Source: Candidatus Nitronereus thalassa (GTDB lineage: Bacteria; Nitrospirota; Nitrospiria; Nitrospirales; UBA8639). Taken from it: a stretch of 64,000 nucleotides of DNA. Below are positions 46,265 to 56,288 of this stretch, piece after piece. Position 1 is the first letter of the stretch. Each line of letters opens with the position of its first letter. The stretch covers positions 372,001 to 436,000 of the forward strand of contig NZ_JAQOUE010000001.1 in NCBI RefSeq assembly GCF_032191465.1, written 5' to 3'. The notes under the pieces are model-generated. The model was given only the letters and a program-made list of their open reading frames with translations. It ran no database searches and was not told where the DNA came from. Both the position numbers and the translations under genes were made by a program.

Positions 46265-47237
46265 TCGTTTTATCCTTCTCATGTTTTTGACCATCGTTGT
46301 GACTTCCAGTGGATGCGTTTCTCAGGGGTTGTTTCCTAAAGCCGGACCTCTGGAGGAAACTGAGGTATCCGGAAAGGGAAAAGACAAAATTCTCCTCATT
46401 GATGTGTCCGGTCTCCTGACGTCCTCTCAACCAAGCGACATGATCGATCGCTTGTTCAACCGACCTAGCCTTCCGACACGGTTTAAGGAAGAACTTTCTA
46501 AGGCCGCGGAGGATAAAAAGGTCAAGGGAATCGTGCTTCGTATTAACACCCCTGGCGGAACCGTGACGGCATCCGATATTCTATATCATGAGGTTCAAGA
46601 ATTTAAAAAAGAACATAAGATTCCCGTGGTGGCCTCCATCATGGATCTGGGGACTTCGGGAGGGTATTATCTTGCCGCGGCCAGTGACCGCATCGTGGCG
46701 CATCCTTCGGCCGTCACTGGGAGTTTGGGAGTCATTATGCTCACCATTAACGGCTCTGGCCTGATGGAAAAAATCGGGATTGAAGCCAATGCCATAACGT
46801 CCGGCCAGCACAAGGATATGGGGTCGCCATTTCGAAAAATGACGGAATCAGACCGTGCTATTTTTCAGAGCGTGATCGATTCTTTCTATCGGCGGTTTCT
46901 TGAGGTCATAGAGCAGGGGCGTCCCAATCTGACAAAAGAAAAAATTCGACAACTCGCCGATGGCCGGATTTACTCCGCGCCACAGGCCAAAGAAGCCGGG
47001 TTAATCGATGAGGTCGGATATTTGGACGATGCCATTGCCTTGGCCAAAAAACAAGCTGGTCTTAGCGATGCCACAGTGGTGATGTATCAGCGAGCTGGTG
47101 GATATCATCCCAATATTTACTCGCAGTTTTCGGGAAATGCGCCGGATACGAATTGGATGTTTCCCAAACTGGATGCGGTTTCGTTTGCCACTCTCTTGGG
47201 TGGGACACCCGCATTTATGTATTTATGGTTGCCATGA
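46257..47237 (+). CDS. sppA: Signal peptide peptidase SppA (S49 serine protease), lipoprotein form
   Basis: Membrane-anchored protease thought to degrade leftover signal peptides. The 326-residue product starts at GTG 46257, 8 nt after GGAG and overlapping carA by 8 bp. Its N-terminus is a lipoprotein signal (hydrophobic core then TSSGC), unusual because most SppA proteins have a transmembrane anchor. Core motifs are [13 protein letters not shown], the nucleophile serine in [20 protein letters not shown] and the catalytic-lysine region [14 protein letters not shown]. The single S49 domain corresponds to the short (homotetramer/octamer) type. Confidence 0.92.
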   Translation: MHNRFILLMFLTIVVTSSGCVSQGLFPKAGPLEETEVSGKGKDKILLIDVSGLLTSSQPSDMIDRLFNRPSLPTRFKEELSKAAEDKKVKGIVLRINTPGGTVTASDILYHEVQEFKKEHKIPVVASIMDLGTSGGYYLAAASDRIVAHPSAVTGSLGVIMLTINGSGLMEKIGIEANAITSGQHKDMGSPFRKMTESDRAIFQSVIDSFYRRFLEVIEQGRPNLTKEKIRQLADGRIYSAPQAKEAGLIDEVGYLDDAIALAKKQAGLSDATVVMYQRAGGYHPNIYSQFSGNAPDTNWMFPKLDAVSFATLLGGTPAFMYLWLP

Positions 47238-48154
47238 TTTCTAAACCCATATGCCATTGGTTCAAAGGATCGGTGAGTTCGAGTTTTTGGAGGGACCGTC
47301 TTCTATTTGGGATACCCGTATTCATTGTGTGTCTCGTAGTGGTCGGATGCGTGAGAGCTCCTGGAACCGCACGAGACCAAATTATCTTTATCTCGGAAGA
47401 AAAAGAAATTGCCTTGGGCGTCAGCGCATTTCGGGATGTTCTCAAGCATGCGCGCTTGAATGCCAATCCAGAAATTAACGCGATGGTAAATCGTGTTGGC
47501 CGGCGTATCGCGGCCGTGGCGAACAAACCCGAATATCATTGGGAATTTGCCGTGATTCAAGATGATGAGCAAATAAATGCGTTTGCGCTTCCAGGCGGTA
47601 AGGTGGCCGTCTTTACAGGAATTTTAAAACATACGAAAACCGAAGCCGGATTAGCGACGGTGATGGCTCACGAAGTTGCCCATGCCCTTCAGCGTCATGG
47701 GGCGGAGAGGATGAGTCGAGGTATTCTTGAACAAATTGCCCAGGTAGGAGCCATTGCAGGAGCGGCATCAGGAACGGTGGATCCCCAATTGGCTTTGGGC
47801 GCCATGAGTGCCTATGGCGTGGGCGTAACGCTTCCTCATAATCGCCGACAGGAATCCGAAGCCGACTTTATCGGTCTGAAACTCATGGCCCAGGCAGGCT
47901 ATGATCCACGGGAAGCCATTGGCTTTTGGGAACGTATGAGTGGGTGTCCTAAACAAATGATTGGTCGCTTTTGTTTCCGTTCCCAATCTGCGATCCCCGA
48001 GTTTCTTTCTACCCACCCCTCCGACGTCACTCGGATCAAACAAATCGAAGCCTGGATTGAAGATGCCTTGCAGTATTACCAGCCACAAGGGTCTGAAGAA
48101 GTCGTTCCAGGGAAAAAAGCCACTTTGCCCCAAACCCTTTCCTTGGCTTACTGA
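47234..48154 (+). CDS. M48-family metallopeptidase, predicted lipoprotein
   Basis: The 306-residue zinc protease has HEVAH at 146-150 ([17 protein letters not shown]) and the downstream zinc-ligand region [19 protein letters not shown]. This is typical of periplasmic BepA/LoiP-type M48 peptidases that handle misfolded outer-membrane proteins. A hydrophobic segment ends in VVGC with Cys39 as the likely lipidated residue. The start is ATG 47234, giving a 4-bp ATGA overlap with sppA. The frame extends further upstream, but those residues merely overlap sppA. carB begins 8 bp after the stop. Confidence 0.88.
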   Translation: MISKPICHWFKGSVSSSFWRDRLLFGIPVFIVCLVVVGCVRAPGTARDQIIFISEEKEIALGVSAFRDVLKHARLNANPEINAMVNRVGRRIAAVANKPEYHWEFAVIQDDEQINAFALPGGKVAVFTGILKHTKTEAGLATVMAHEVAHALQRHGAERMSRGILEQIAQVGAIAGAASGTVDPQLALGAMSAYGVGVTLPHNRRQESEADFIGLKLMAQAGYDPREAIGFWERMSGCPKQMIGRFCFRSQSAIPEFLSTHPSDVTRIKQIEAWIEDALQYYQPQGSEEVVPGKKATLPQTLSLAY

Positions 48155-48162
48155 ACCCAGTT

Positions 48163-51100
48163 ATGCCCAAACGTCATGATCTCCATCGAATACTGTTGAT
48201 TGGGTCCGGCCCGATTGTCATTGGTCAGGCCTGCGAATTCGATTATTCCGGTACCCAAGCTTGTAAGGCCTTAAAGGAAGATGGCTATGAAGTCGTGTTG
48301 GTGAACAGTAATCCTGCAACCATCATGACCGATCCAGATTTGGCAGACCGTACCTATGTAGAGCCGATTACTGTTGAAGTTGTGGAGCGCATCATCGAAC
48401 GAGAGCGACCTGATGCATTGTTACCGACAATGGGAGGGCAAACGGCCTTAAACCTTACAGTGGCGTTGCATCAGCAAGGTATTTTAGAAAAATACAAAGT
48501 TCAATTGATTGGGGCGTCTTACGAGGCCATTCAAAAGGCAGAAGATCGTGATTTGTTTAAACAGGCGATGGAAAAAATTGGGATCTCTACACCGACCAGC
48601 CAACTGATCAAACACCGGGATGAGGCCATGGGTTTCCTGGAAGTGATTGGCTTTCCCGCGATTGTCCGTCCTTCCTTTACCATGGGCGGAAGCGGAGGGA
48701 ATATTGCTTATAATCGCGAGGAATTTGAGCAATATGTCGATTGGGCTCTTCTGATGAGCCCGGTTGGGGAAGTGTTGATAGAACGATCCTTAATTGGTTG
48801 GAAAGAATACGAACTCGAAGTCATGCGAGACCTGAAAGACAATGTCGTCATTGTATGTCCCATTGAAAACTTCGATGCGATGGGTATTCATACTGGCGAT
48901 AGTATTACCGTTGCGCCCGCCATGACCTTAACGGATAAAGAATATCAAGTTATGCGTGACGCGGCCCTAAAGATCATTCGGGAAATTGGAGTAGATACCG
49001 GAGGTTCCAACATTCAATTTGCCCTCAACCCGACCAATGGCGACATGATCGTCATTGAAATGAATCCTCGCGTCTCCAGGAGTTCGGCCTTGGCCTCCAA
49101 GGCCACTGGTTTTCCGATTGCAAAAATCGCAGCGAAGCTGGCGATTGGTTATACGCTCGATGAAATCATCAATGATATTACCCAAGTTACGAAAGCTTCT
49201 TTCGAACCTACGATTGATTACGTGGTAGTGAAAATCCCCCGGTTTACTTTTGAAAAATTCTTGGGATCGGATCCGACTCTCACTACGCAAATGAAATCAG
49301 TCGGGGAGGCCATGGCCTTGGGTAAAAATTTTAAAGAAGCATTCCATAAAGCCATTCGTTCCCTGGAAACCGATCGATGTGGGTTGGTGTCATTAGCTGG
49401 TATAGATCAATACCTTCCTGGAGATTCGTTAGAGGATGAGGTTCTGCAGCAAGTGAAGCAAAAGATTCGTTTGCCCCATCCTGATCGTCCTTGGCATATT
49501 GCCGATGCGCTTCGCCTTGGCATCACAAAAGACGAGCTTTATTCCATCACCCATATTGATTTTTGGTTTTTGGATCAACTCCAGGACCTTGTGGAATATG
49601 AACAAAGAGTTTTGCGAAAACTCCGAGATGCTGGAAAACGCCGTGCCGACCAGCCTGAGACCATGTTCTCCGATGCCGATGGCCATTCGCTGTTAACAGC
49701 CATGAAGAGAGTCGGGTTTTCCGACGCACGAATTGGACAATTAATCGGTTCTTCAGGGACGGAGATAAGGGTGTGGCGAAAGGCCAATGTTTCCCAAACC
49801 GTCACCTATGCGCGAGTCGATACCTGTGCCGCCGAATTTGAAGCTCAGACGCCCTATTTGTATTCCACCTTTGGCATGAACTGTGAAGCACGACCCACGG
49901 CTAATCAAAAAGTGGCAATTCTTGGGGGCGGCCCCAATCGAATTGGGCAAGGTATTGAATTTGATTATTGTTGCGTCCATGCGGCCTTGGCTTTACGTGA
50001 ATTAGGGGTGGAAACCATTATGGTGAATTGTAATCCAGAAACGGTGAGTACGGATTACGATATTTCCGATCGGCTCTATTTTGAACCGCTGACTGAGGAA
50101 GATGTTTTGAACATCATGGATACCGAGCAGCCTATGGGCGTGGTCGTTCAGTTTGGGGGCCAGACCCCATTGAAATTGGCACTACCTCTAGAACGCGCGG
50201 GGGTTCCGATATTAGGCACCTCACCAGATTCTATTGATCGGGCTGAAGATCGTGAGCGATTCAGCGATCTCATAAAAAAATTACACTTGCAGCAGCCCAT
50301 CAATGGCACGGCTCGATCAGGAGATGAAGCCTACGCCATTGCCAAACAGATTGGGTACCCTGTGATTGTCCGGCCCTCCTATGTGTTAGGTGGACGGGCC
50401 ATGCAAATTGTTTATGACGAAGAGTCGCTGCGGAAATATATCCAAACGAATGTCATGACATCCTCCCAATACCCCCTGCTCATTGACCAGTATCTTCGTG
50501 ATGCCACCGAGGTGGATGTTGATGCGCTCTCGGATGGGACTCATGTGGTTGTTGCGGGGATCATGGAGCATGTGGAGGAAGCCGGAATCCATTCCGGTGA
50601 TTCGGCTTGTTCATTACCTCCTTTTTCGTTGAGGTCAGAAGTGATATCACGTATTCGCGAACAAACCATGGCACTGGCCAAAGAACTTCATGTTATTGGT
50701 TTGATGAATATTCAGTTCGCCGTGCAAAATGGCGATGTCTATGTTCTAGAAGTCAATCCTCGTGCATCACGAACCGTGCCTTTTGTCAGTAAGACTATTG
50801 GGACTCCCTTGGCAAAACTCGCGATGAAAACCATGCTTGGCAATTCTTTGACCTCCCTAGGATTTACCGAAGTGAAAAAGTTTCACCATATTTCGGTGAA
50901 AGAGTCGGTATTTCCCTTCAACAAGTTCGGAAACGTCGATGTGCTGCTTGGACCGGAAATGCGTTCTACGGGTGAGGTGATGGGTATCGATCAAGACTTC
51001 GGATGGGCGTTTGCCAAATCGCAAGCTGCTGCTGGTTTAGCACTTCCCCATCAGGGCACCGTCATCATGAGCGTCAAAGATAGCGATAAACCCGGAATCG

Positions 51101-51450
51101 TGGATGTGGCCCGACGGTTACATTTGGCGGGGTTTCATGTTCAGGCCACACGAGGCACCGCCATCCATCTTCAGGAACATGGTGTGACCGTAGAAATGGT
51201 GAACAAAGTCAAAGAAGGCCGGCCGCATCTCGTGGATCATATTAAAAATCGGCAAGCTCAGATCGTGGTCAATACCGTGGGGACAACCGTTTCGCAAGCT
51301 GATTCCTTGTCGATTCGGCGTGAGGTCCTGCAACAAGGCATTCCTTACTTTACGACAATTCAAGGCATTCGAGCGGCGGTAATCGCCATTGAATCCATGG
51401 GGAAACATCCTCTTTCCGTCCAATCCCTCCAAGAATATCACCCTACTTAG
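48163..51450 (+). CDS. carB: Carbamoyl-phosphate synthase large subunit
   Basis: Builds carbamoyl phosphate from bicarbonate, ammonia and two ATP. The 1095-residue product shows the duplicated ATP-grasp arrangement: the first half has [20 protein letters not shown] and [12 protein letters not shown], the second [19 protein letters not shown] and [14 protein letters not shown]-terminal MGS-like allosteric domain (about 950-1080) is present. Length is standard (about 1070). It closes the pyr operon. A 112 bp AT-rich gap to greA holds a T-run with only a weak AT stem, so termination there is uncertain. Confidence 0.98.
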   Translation: MPKRHDLHRILLIGSGPIVIGQACEFDYSGTQACKALKEDGYEVVLVNSNPATIMTDPDLADRTYVEPITVEVVERIIERERPDALLPTMGGQTALNLTVALHQQGILEKYKVQLIGASYEAIQKAEDRDLFKQAMEKIGISTPTSQLIKHRDEAMGFLEVIGFPAIVRPSFTMGGSGGNIAYNREEFEQYVDWALLMSPVGEVLIERSLIGWKEYELEVMRDLKDNVVIVCPIENFDAMGIHTGDSITVAPAMTLTDKEYQVMRDAALKIIREIGVDTGGSNIQFALNPTNGDMIVIEMNPRVSRSSALASKATGFPIAKIAAKLAIGYTLDEIINDITQVTKASFEPTIDYVVVKIPRFTFEKFLGSDPTLTTQMKSVGEAMALGKNFKEAFHKAIRSLETDRCGLVSLAGIDQYLPGDSLEDEVLQQVKQKIRLPHPDRPWHIADALRLGITKDELYSITHIDFWFLDQLQDLVEYEQRVLRKLRDAGKRRADQPETMFSDADGHSLLTAMKRVGFSDARIGQLIGSSGTEIRVWRKANVSQTVTYARVDTCAAEFEAQTPYLYSTFGMNCEARPTANQKVAILGGGPNRIGQGIEFDYCCVHAALALRELGVETIMVNCNPETVSTDYDISDRLYFEPLTEEDVLNIMDTEQPMGVVVQFGGQTPLKLALPLERAGVPILGTSPDSIDRAEDRERFSDLIKKLHLQQPINGTARSGDEAYAIAKQIGYPVIVRPSYVLGGRAMQIVYDEESLRKYIQTNVMTSSQYPLLIDQYLRDATEVDVDALSDGTHVVVAGIMEHVEEAGIHSGDSACSLPPFSLRSEVISRIREQTMALAKELHVIGLMNIQFAVQNGDVYVLEVNPRASRTVPFVSKTIGTPLAKLAMKTMLGNSLTSLGFTEVKKFHHISVKESVFPFNKFGNVDVLLGPEMRSTGEVMGIDQDFGWAFAKSQAAAGLALPHQGTVIMSVKDSDKPGIVDVARRLHLAGFHVQATRGTAIHLQEHGVTVEMVNKVKEGRPHLVDHIKNRQAQIVVNTVGTTVSQADSLSIRREVLQQGIPYFTTIQGIRAAVIAIESMGKHPLSVQSLQEYHPT

Positions 51451-51562
51451 GCGAATATTTTTTTTCGGTCCTATTTGAAATTTCCTATCAAAAACTGAAA
51501 TAGTTAGGGAATTGGTGATGACAACAGTTCTAAGTTGCCAGCCCTGAATTTGAGGAGAATGT

Positions 51563-52036
51563 ATGTCGGTTCCCATGACGAAAAAGGGCTACGAAGCCCT
51601 CAAAGCTGAGCTTGATCGACTTCGGAAAGTCGAGCGGCCCAAAAACATTCAAGATATCGCGGAAGCTCGAGAACATGGAGACCTTCGAGAAAATGCCGAG
51701 TATAAAGCCGCTAAAGAACGACAGCAGTTTATCGATACACGCATGGCAGAACTCGAACATAAGCTAGGAAGTGCGGAGGTCATCGAAGTCACACCCGGAG
51801 TGAGCGAAACGGTCATGTTTGGAGCCACTGTACGTTTAATGGATTTGGAATCGGAAGAAGAAAAATCCTACACCCTTCTTGGGCAAGAAGAGGCGGATTT
51901 GAAAAATGGGTCTATCTCAGTACAATCGCCCATAGGACGAGCCCTGATCGGTCATCGGGTAGGCGACATCGTTCAAGTCAATCGCCCCGCGGGGATGATT
52001 GAATACCAAATTAAAGAAATATTTTTTCAGGAGTAA
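51563..52036 (+). CDS. greA: Transcription elongation factor GreA
   Basis: Rescues backtracked RNA polymerase by stimulating transcript cleavage. The 157-residue protein has the N-terminal coiled coil with MTKKGYEALKAELDRL, the AREHGDLRENAEYKAAKERQ tip region with the acidic residues that enter the secondary channel, and a C-terminal FKBP-like domain (SPIGRALIGHRVGD). Length is exactly typical (158 in E. coli). GAGGAG precedes the ATG by about 7 nt. Confidence 0.97.
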   Translation: MSVPMTKKGYEALKAELDRLRKVERPKNIQDIAEAREHGDLRENAEYKAAKERQQFIDTRMAELEHKLGSAEVIEVTPGVSETVMFGATVRLMDLESEEEKSYTLLGQEEADLKNGSISVQSPIGRALIGHRVGDIVQVNRPAGMIEYQIKEIFFQE

Positions 52037-52040
52037 CCGT

Positions 52041-52841
52041 ATGCCTTCAGCGATATCTGTTGTGACGTTAATCACCGATTTTGGTGACCGTGATTATTTT
52101 GTGGCTAGCATGAAAGGCGTGATGTTGGGGATAAATAATCAAACACGGATTGTTGATGTGTCTCACCAAGTTTCTCCCTATGCTATTGAAGAAGCCGCCT
52201 TTCTATTAAACTCCTGTTATCACTATTTTCCTGATGGGACGGTGCATGTGGTTGTGGTCGATCCGAGTGTGGGATCTTCACGACGAGGACTGTTGGTAAC
52301 CACTTCCCGCTTTTTCTTTGTGGCCCCCGATAACGGCGTGTTGAGTTATATTTTTGAAAACGAATTAAACGTGGAAGTTCGCCAAATTGAAAATCGGCAG
52401 TTCCGGCTAGATTCAAGCGGGGCGACATTCGATGGAAGAGATTTGTTTGCGCCCTCGGCCGCCTGGTTGACGAGAGGACAAACTCCAGGAGCCTATGGAC
52501 GGTTGGTGACAGATTATGAGAAATTGCCAATTCTCAAACCCGAAGTGCGAAAAGGCATTCTTCACGGATATGTGACGTATATCGACCATTTTGGAAATAT
52601 CATCACGAACATTACACCTGACGACATCAAGTCGTTACAAGAGATTACCCAAAATAAGAAATTCAGCATTCACCTTGGTGGGGCCACCATTGACGAGCTG
52701 AAAACTCACTATGAGCAAGGATCTCATGAAAAACCTGAAGCGCTGATTAACAGTAATGGGCATCTAGAGATATTTCTAAAAAAAGAAAGTGCCGCAGAAA
52801 ATCTAGGTATTTCTATTCGAGCAAATCTCGAGATACATTGA
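52041..52841 (+). CDS. SAM hydrolase / hydroxide adenosyltransferase family protein (DUF62)
   Basis: The 266-residue product begins with VTLITDFGDRDYFVASMKG, the signature of the family that splits S-adenosylmethionine into adenosine and methionine using water. VDVSHQVSPYAIEEAAFLL, VVVDPSVGSSRR, VAPDNGVLS and a C-terminal domain with HGYVTYIDHFGNIITNI complete the fold. I start at ATG 52041, preceded by AGGAG, 4 bp after greA. Relatives include fluorinases and chlorinases, but the hydrolase form is by far the commonest. It ends 4 bp from the convergent flavoprotein gene. Confidence 0.88.
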   Translation: MPSAISVVTLITDFGDRDYFVASMKGVMLGINNQTRIVDVSHQVSPYAIEEAAFLLNSCYHYFPDGTVHVVVVDPSVGSSRRGLLVTTSRFFFVAPDNGVLSYIFENELNVEVRQIENRQFRLDSSGATFDGRDLFAPSAAWLTRGQTPGAYGRLVTDYEKLPILKPEVRKGILHGYVTYIDHFGNIITNITPDDIKSLQEITQNKKFSIHLGGATIDELKTHYEQGSHEKPEALINSNGHLEIFLKKESAAENLGISIRANLEIH

Positions 52842-52845
52842 GGGC

Positions 52846-54150
52846 TCATTTGGTTGTATTTTGGTTTTTCGAAGCACTGTATCCAGCGATAAAGCCCGTA
52901 GACCAGGCCCACTGAAAATTAAACCCTCCAATTCGTGCATCGCAATCTAACATTTCCCCAATTAAGTAGAGTCCAGGAATTAACCGTGACATCATGGTCC
53001 GAGGGTTGATTTCGCCAAGGGGCACTCCTCCTGCGGTGACCTCGGCAAAATTCCACCCTCGATGACCAATTACAGGTACGGGAAGGTTTGTAAAGATCTG
53101 AGTGAGTGCTTTTCGTGTCAGGTACGGTAATTGATTTAGGGCAGTGCAAGCCAAGTTGTCAGCGATATTTCCGTTTATAGGTTTTGGGGAAGTTCTTTTG
53201 TCTTGGGCGATTGCAAGTTCGCACAGGGCTTCCACTAATCGAGACGGAAGTTGTTGTCCCAGGATCGAGCCGACTGTCTTTCGTCCGGAGTGTTGTGAAG
53301 CCAGGGCTAACCAGTCATCGACCTCTTTAGTTGTCTTTTGTGGTAAACACGAAAGAAAAACCCTCACGTCTTGTTTGTGCTCATTTGCCATAATCCAAAA
53401 TCGACTGGCATCCAATACAACCGGTCCACTGATTCCAAAGTGCGTCCAAAGAAGACTGCCGACCCGGCGATCAACAACCTTTCCATTGACTCGTGTGAGT
53501 AACTGCGCTTGGTGTGATATGCCTGAAAGACTCGTATGAATAAACGTGTCTGCTAATACCAGGGGGACGAGGGCAGGAAATGGTGGAGAAACAGAATGCC
53601 CTAAATTTTTGGCCATTGACCAGCCTTGTCCATCCGATCCAGACTTGGGCAACGATTTTCCACCGGTGGCCATGATGACCTGTTGCGCTGTAAGTTTCCC
53701 TTCTGTGGATTGAAGACAAAATCCTGTGTTTGTAGGCGTAATTGATTGAACGCGGTGATTCGTGTGTATCTGGATGCCTAATTCTTGGCAACGATGCATG
53801 AGGGCATTGAGCACCGTCCTTGCTTTGTTGCTGGTGGGGAATAATTTTCCTGTCGGTTCTTCTTTTAACTGTACATCAAGGGATTCAAACCACTTCACTG
53901 TGGCACGTTCATCAAAACGTTGAAGAATTCGCAATATCACTGACGCTGGCGCATGAAAATCTGAAGGGGTCACGTAGGCATTTGTGACATTGCAGCGACC
54001 TCCCCCAGAAACAAGAATTTTGCTTCCAATTGTCCGGGCCCCATCCAAGAGTACAATCGAAAGGTTGTTATTTGTCTCGGCGGCAAATATGGCGGCGGTT
54101 AATCCTGCAGCTCCTGCCCCGATGATGACAATATCATGATTGGCAGGCAT
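52846..54150 (-). CDS. HI0933/YhiN-type FAD-dependent oxidoreductase
   Basis: The 434-residue flavoprotein starts with the dinucleotide-binding motif VIIGAGAAGLTAAIFAAE, followed by the family-specific SKILVSGGGRCNVTNAYVTP. Its middle shows VIMATGGKSLPKSGSDGQGW, and its C-terminus has EVTAGGVPLGEINPRTMMS and FNFQWAWSTGFIAG. Members are cytosolic; biochemical roles are mostly unknown, and the BaiN and aminoacetone-oxidase names apply to individual relatives. It has 48 bp to the DksA-like gene upstream on the same strand. Confidence 0.87.
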   Translation of the reverse strand: MPANHDIVIIGAGAAGLTAAIFAAETNNNLSIVLLDGARTIGSKILVSGGGRCNVTNAYVTPSDFHAPASVILRILQRFDERATVKWFESLDVQLKEEPTGKLFPTSNKARTVLNALMHRCQELGIQIHTNHRVQSITPTNTGFCLQSTEGKLTAQQVIMATGGKSLPKSGSDGQGWSMAKNLGHSVSPPFPALVPLVLADTFIHTSLSGISHQAQLLTRVNGKVVDRRVGSLLWTHFGISGPVVLDASRFWIMANEHKQDVRVFLSCLPQKTTKEVDDWLALASQHSGRKTVGSILGQQLPSRLVEALCELAIAQDKRTSPKPINGNIADNLACTALNQLPYLTRKALTQIFTNLPVPVIGHRGWNFAEVTAGGVPLGEINPRTMMSRLIPGLYLIGEMLDCDARIGGFNFQWAWSTGFIAGYSASKNQNTTK

Positions 54151-54198
54151 GATAGGACGAACGGAGCATACGAAAATGGGGAGAGACGAATGGCAAGG

Positions 54199-54552
54199 TT
54201 ATCGTTCCTGCTGTTTGGCACATTCAAGGCATAACAATGTGGTGGGATCAACCTCCAGTCGTTTGGTATGTATTTCATCTTCACATCGAATACAAAACCC
54301 GAAAGAATTATTGTCGATACGCTGTAACGCTGATTCAATGCGTTGTTTTTGCAGAGCTCTCCGTTGCTGAGTTTCCTTCGCCATGGCCTGGCCTTGGAGG
54401 GCGTCCATTCGCGATAGTCGACCTACTGATGATTGATCCAATTCTACAGTTTGAGCTGCTTCATTCCCCGACTGCTCCACCTTGATCAGCTCGTCGTGCA
54501 ATTGGAGTAATTTTTGTTTGATCTGAGTTATTTCGGGTGGCACATCCCTCAT
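54199..54552 (-). CDS. TraR/DksA-family zinc-finger protein
   Basis: The 117-residue protein has an N-terminal coiled coil (about 5-80) and a C4 zinc finger CIRC-x17-CLEC at about 88-112 (FCIRCEDEIHTKRLE). This is the DksA/TraR layout, in which the coiled coil enters the RNA polymerase secondary channel to tune initiation. It is shorter than E. coli DksA (151), and the acidic coiled-coil tip residues cannot be placed with certainty. A regulatory role on RNA polymerase is inferred from the family. Confidence 0.85.
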   Translation of the reverse strand: MRDVPPEITQIKQKLLQLHDELIKVEQSGNEAAQTVELDQSSVGRLSRMDALQGQAMAKETQQRRALQKQRIESALQRIDNNSFGFCIRCEDEIHTKRLEVDPTTLLCLECAKQQER

Positions 54553-54584
54553 TATTTACAGTACCCTGAGTACTTTTATTCAAA

Positions 54585-55178
54585 TTATCCCAGACGTGTT
54601 AATGCATTTTGGTCAGTGTGATGGAACACCCCATCACGACCGTGAATTACTAGCTGGGTATCTTCAAAATAGCTAAATTGCCCATCGCCCTGGAGCATGA
54701 CCTTAAGTTTATATCTAACGGTTTTAAATGCTTGATCTAAAAAGGGACTGGATAAGATGCCAAAGGTTTCTGATCCGACTTCCGCTAACAATTCAAATCC
54801 TTTTCCCTCCGGGTCCGCTTTGCCTCCTGCATTGACCACGATACCGCGCGGCACAATAAAACAACGAAGAACCAGTTGTTCGTTGGGGTCCCATAGCCAA
54901 TAACCGACTTCCTCGTGAAAAGGTTTTTCCTCTCGTAATGGCCAGACCGACGTCGCATACCGTAATCCATACAGTACTTGGCGTCCATTAACGATTGGTC
55001 CTATGGGTTCAAACGTCATTCGTTCACGAAATTTAGTCTCAGACTGACCGTTTTTGGTGGGGGCTATATCAAGCCCCTGATCACCTTCCCAGGTGCCTGC
55101 CAAAGCAGCGAGTGCCCCTAAATTTTTGACGATCTCAGTATCGATGGTGCCTGGCTTCTGAAATACATCCATGCGCAT
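54585..55178 (-). CDS. Nitrobindin-like / FABP-fold heme-binding beta-barrel protein
   Basis: The 197-residue product resembles the nitrobindin (THAP4 C-terminal) family: LAGTWEGDQG near residue 30, a run of ten beta strands including GRQVLYGLRYATSV and EVGYWLWDPNEQLVLRCF, and a C-terminal FHHTDQNALTRLG. Nitrobindins bind ferric haem through one histidine near the C-terminus and react with NO or peroxynitrite. The double histidine near 187-188 is a candidate ligand. The haem function is inferred. It is 32 bp upstream of the DksA-like gene and divergent from ppa. Confidence 0.72.
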   Translation of the reverse strand: MRMDVFQKPGTIDTEIVKNLGALAALAGTWEGDQGLDIAPTKNGQSETKFRERMTFEPIGPIVNGRQVLYGLRYATSVWPLREEKPFHEEVGYWLWDPNEQLVLRCFIVPRGIVVNAGGKADPEGKGFELLAEVGSETFGILSSPFLDQAFKTVRYKLKVMLQGDGQFSYFEDTQLVIHGRDGVFHHTDQNALTRLG

Positions 55179-55390
55179 TCCTCCATTCCTACATATGAGG
55201 TGGGGTAGTCCTTAGGACACTCCATTATTCGAAATATCTTAACGTCTCAGGGAACCAAGAATATCGTTGTGGACACATTATCGCAAATCAAGGCCAAGAG
55301 AGCTGGAGAATAGGTTGAGTTTTGGAAAAAACAACCGAAAACGTTTGAGGTTTTATCCACCATAAGTCTACATAAGATTGAGGAACTGCC

Positions 55391-56077
55391 ATGAACAATC
55401 AAGAACTGAAAATGATCTTGGATATCATCAGCCGTGTAGGTAAGTCGCATCCATGGCATGGGGTGCCTATTGGATCTGACGCTCCCCGAGTCGTTACGGC
55501 CTACATCGAAATTGTCCCGGATGATACCGTGAAGTATGAATTGGATAAATTAACTGGCCATCTGAAGGTCGATCGGCCGCAGCGTTTTTCCAATGTCTGC
55601 CCTACGTTATATGGGTTGGTTCCACGAACCTATTGTGGAGAGAAGGTGGCTCAGCGATGTATGGAAAAAACCGGACGCACGGGAATTATGGGGGATGCCG
55701 ATCCTTTGGATATTTGTATTTTGTCAGAAAAGAGTATCACCCACGGAGATATTCTGCTGGAGGCTCGCCCCATTGGTGGACTTCGCATGATTGATGACCA
55801 AGAAGCGGACGAAAAAATTATCGCTGTCCTGAAGGGAGATGCCCTTTACGAGTATTTCCAAGATATTCATGAATGTCCAACGGCACTTGTCGAACGCCTC
55901 AAGCATTATTTCCTGACCTATAAAGATTGTCCTGGCAGTGAACACCGGCAATGCGAAATCGCGGAGGTGTATGGACGGGATGAGGCACATGAAGTGATTC
56001 GACTTAGCCAGGAAGACTATCGGCAGACGTATCCAAAGCTGGAAACTCTTATTGCTCATACGGTTGAAAATTCTTAA
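55391..56077 (+). CDS. ppa: Inorganic pyrophosphatase (family I)
   Basis: Hydrolyses pyrophosphate to drive biosynthetic reactions. The 228-residue product has the metal-binding loop GIMGDADPLDICIL and the YELDKLTGHLKVDRP segment, with Lys/Glu/Arg active-site residues. It is longer than the 175-residue E. coli enzyme, with extra N- and C-terminal parts. GAGGAA lies 6 nt before the ATG. The stop codon (TAA, 56075-56077) is followed in the same frame by 50 sense codons that end in a PEP-CTERM signal. Confidence 0.95.
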   Translation: MNNQELKMILDIISRVGKSHPWHGVPIGSDAPRVVTAYIEIVPDDTVKYELDKLTGHLKVDRPQRFSNVCPTLYGLVPRTYCGEKVAQRCMEKTGRTGIMGDADPLDICILSEKSITHGDILLEARPIGGLRMIDDQEADEKIIAVLKGDALYEYFQDIHECPTALVERLKHYFLTYKDCPGSEHRQCEIAEVYGRDEAHEVIRLSQEDYRQTYPKLETLIAHTVENS

Positions 56078-56230
56078 TTTTCTATAACACTTTATGATGA
56101 TTCCTTTAAATTTAAAAGCTTGACGGTTTCGGTTCCCACCGGAAACGAAGTACCTGAGCCTACGACGGCGGTGCTTCTAGGTACTGGTGTGATAGCCTTT
56201 ATCGCTGCCAGACGATTCATGAAGATATAA
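56078..56230 (+). pseudogene. Orphan PEP-CTERM sorting signal, probably the remnant of an exported protein gene
   Basis: Immediately after the ppa stop the same frame stays open for 50 codons and ends VPEPTTAVLLGTGVIAFIAARR plus FMKI and TAA. This is a textbook PEP-CTERM tail: a VPEP motif (56150-56161), a hydrophobic helix, then an Arg cluster. It is recognised elsewhere by exosortase for attachment to the cell surface. The stretch before it (FSITLYDDSFKFKSLTVSVP) is beta-like, as in the ends of such proteins. There is no ATG or GTG before the motif; a TTG at 56120 lacks a ribosome-binding site. The likely explanation is a decayed gene whose 5' part was lost beside ppa. The alternative is readthrough of the ppa stop. 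Confidence 0.7.
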
Positions 56231-56250
56231 ATTCATCGATCAAAAATGGT

Positions 56251-56288
56251 AAAAGGGGTGAGGATCTTGCAAGGTCCTCACCCCTTTT
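56251..56288. terminator. Strong, possibly bidirectional terminator between ppa and bioA
   Basis: AAAAGGGGTGAGGA (56251-56264) pairs perfectly with TCCTCACCCCTTTT (56275-56288), and eight Ts run from 56285. The A-run on the other arm gives T-runs on the minus strand too. The last codons and stop of bioA (56278 onward) lie within the 3' arm, so the terminator is partly built from coding sequence. Confidence 0.88.

Noticed and set aside
47153-47233. Longer start for the M48 peptidase
   Set aside because: These codons overlap sppA in another frame; ATG 47234 gives a classic ATGA overlap and a proper lipoprotein signal.
51433-51475. Intrinsic terminator after carB
   Set aside because: The T-run is long, but the only stem available is about five A-T pairs with a 16-nt loop, too weak to call.
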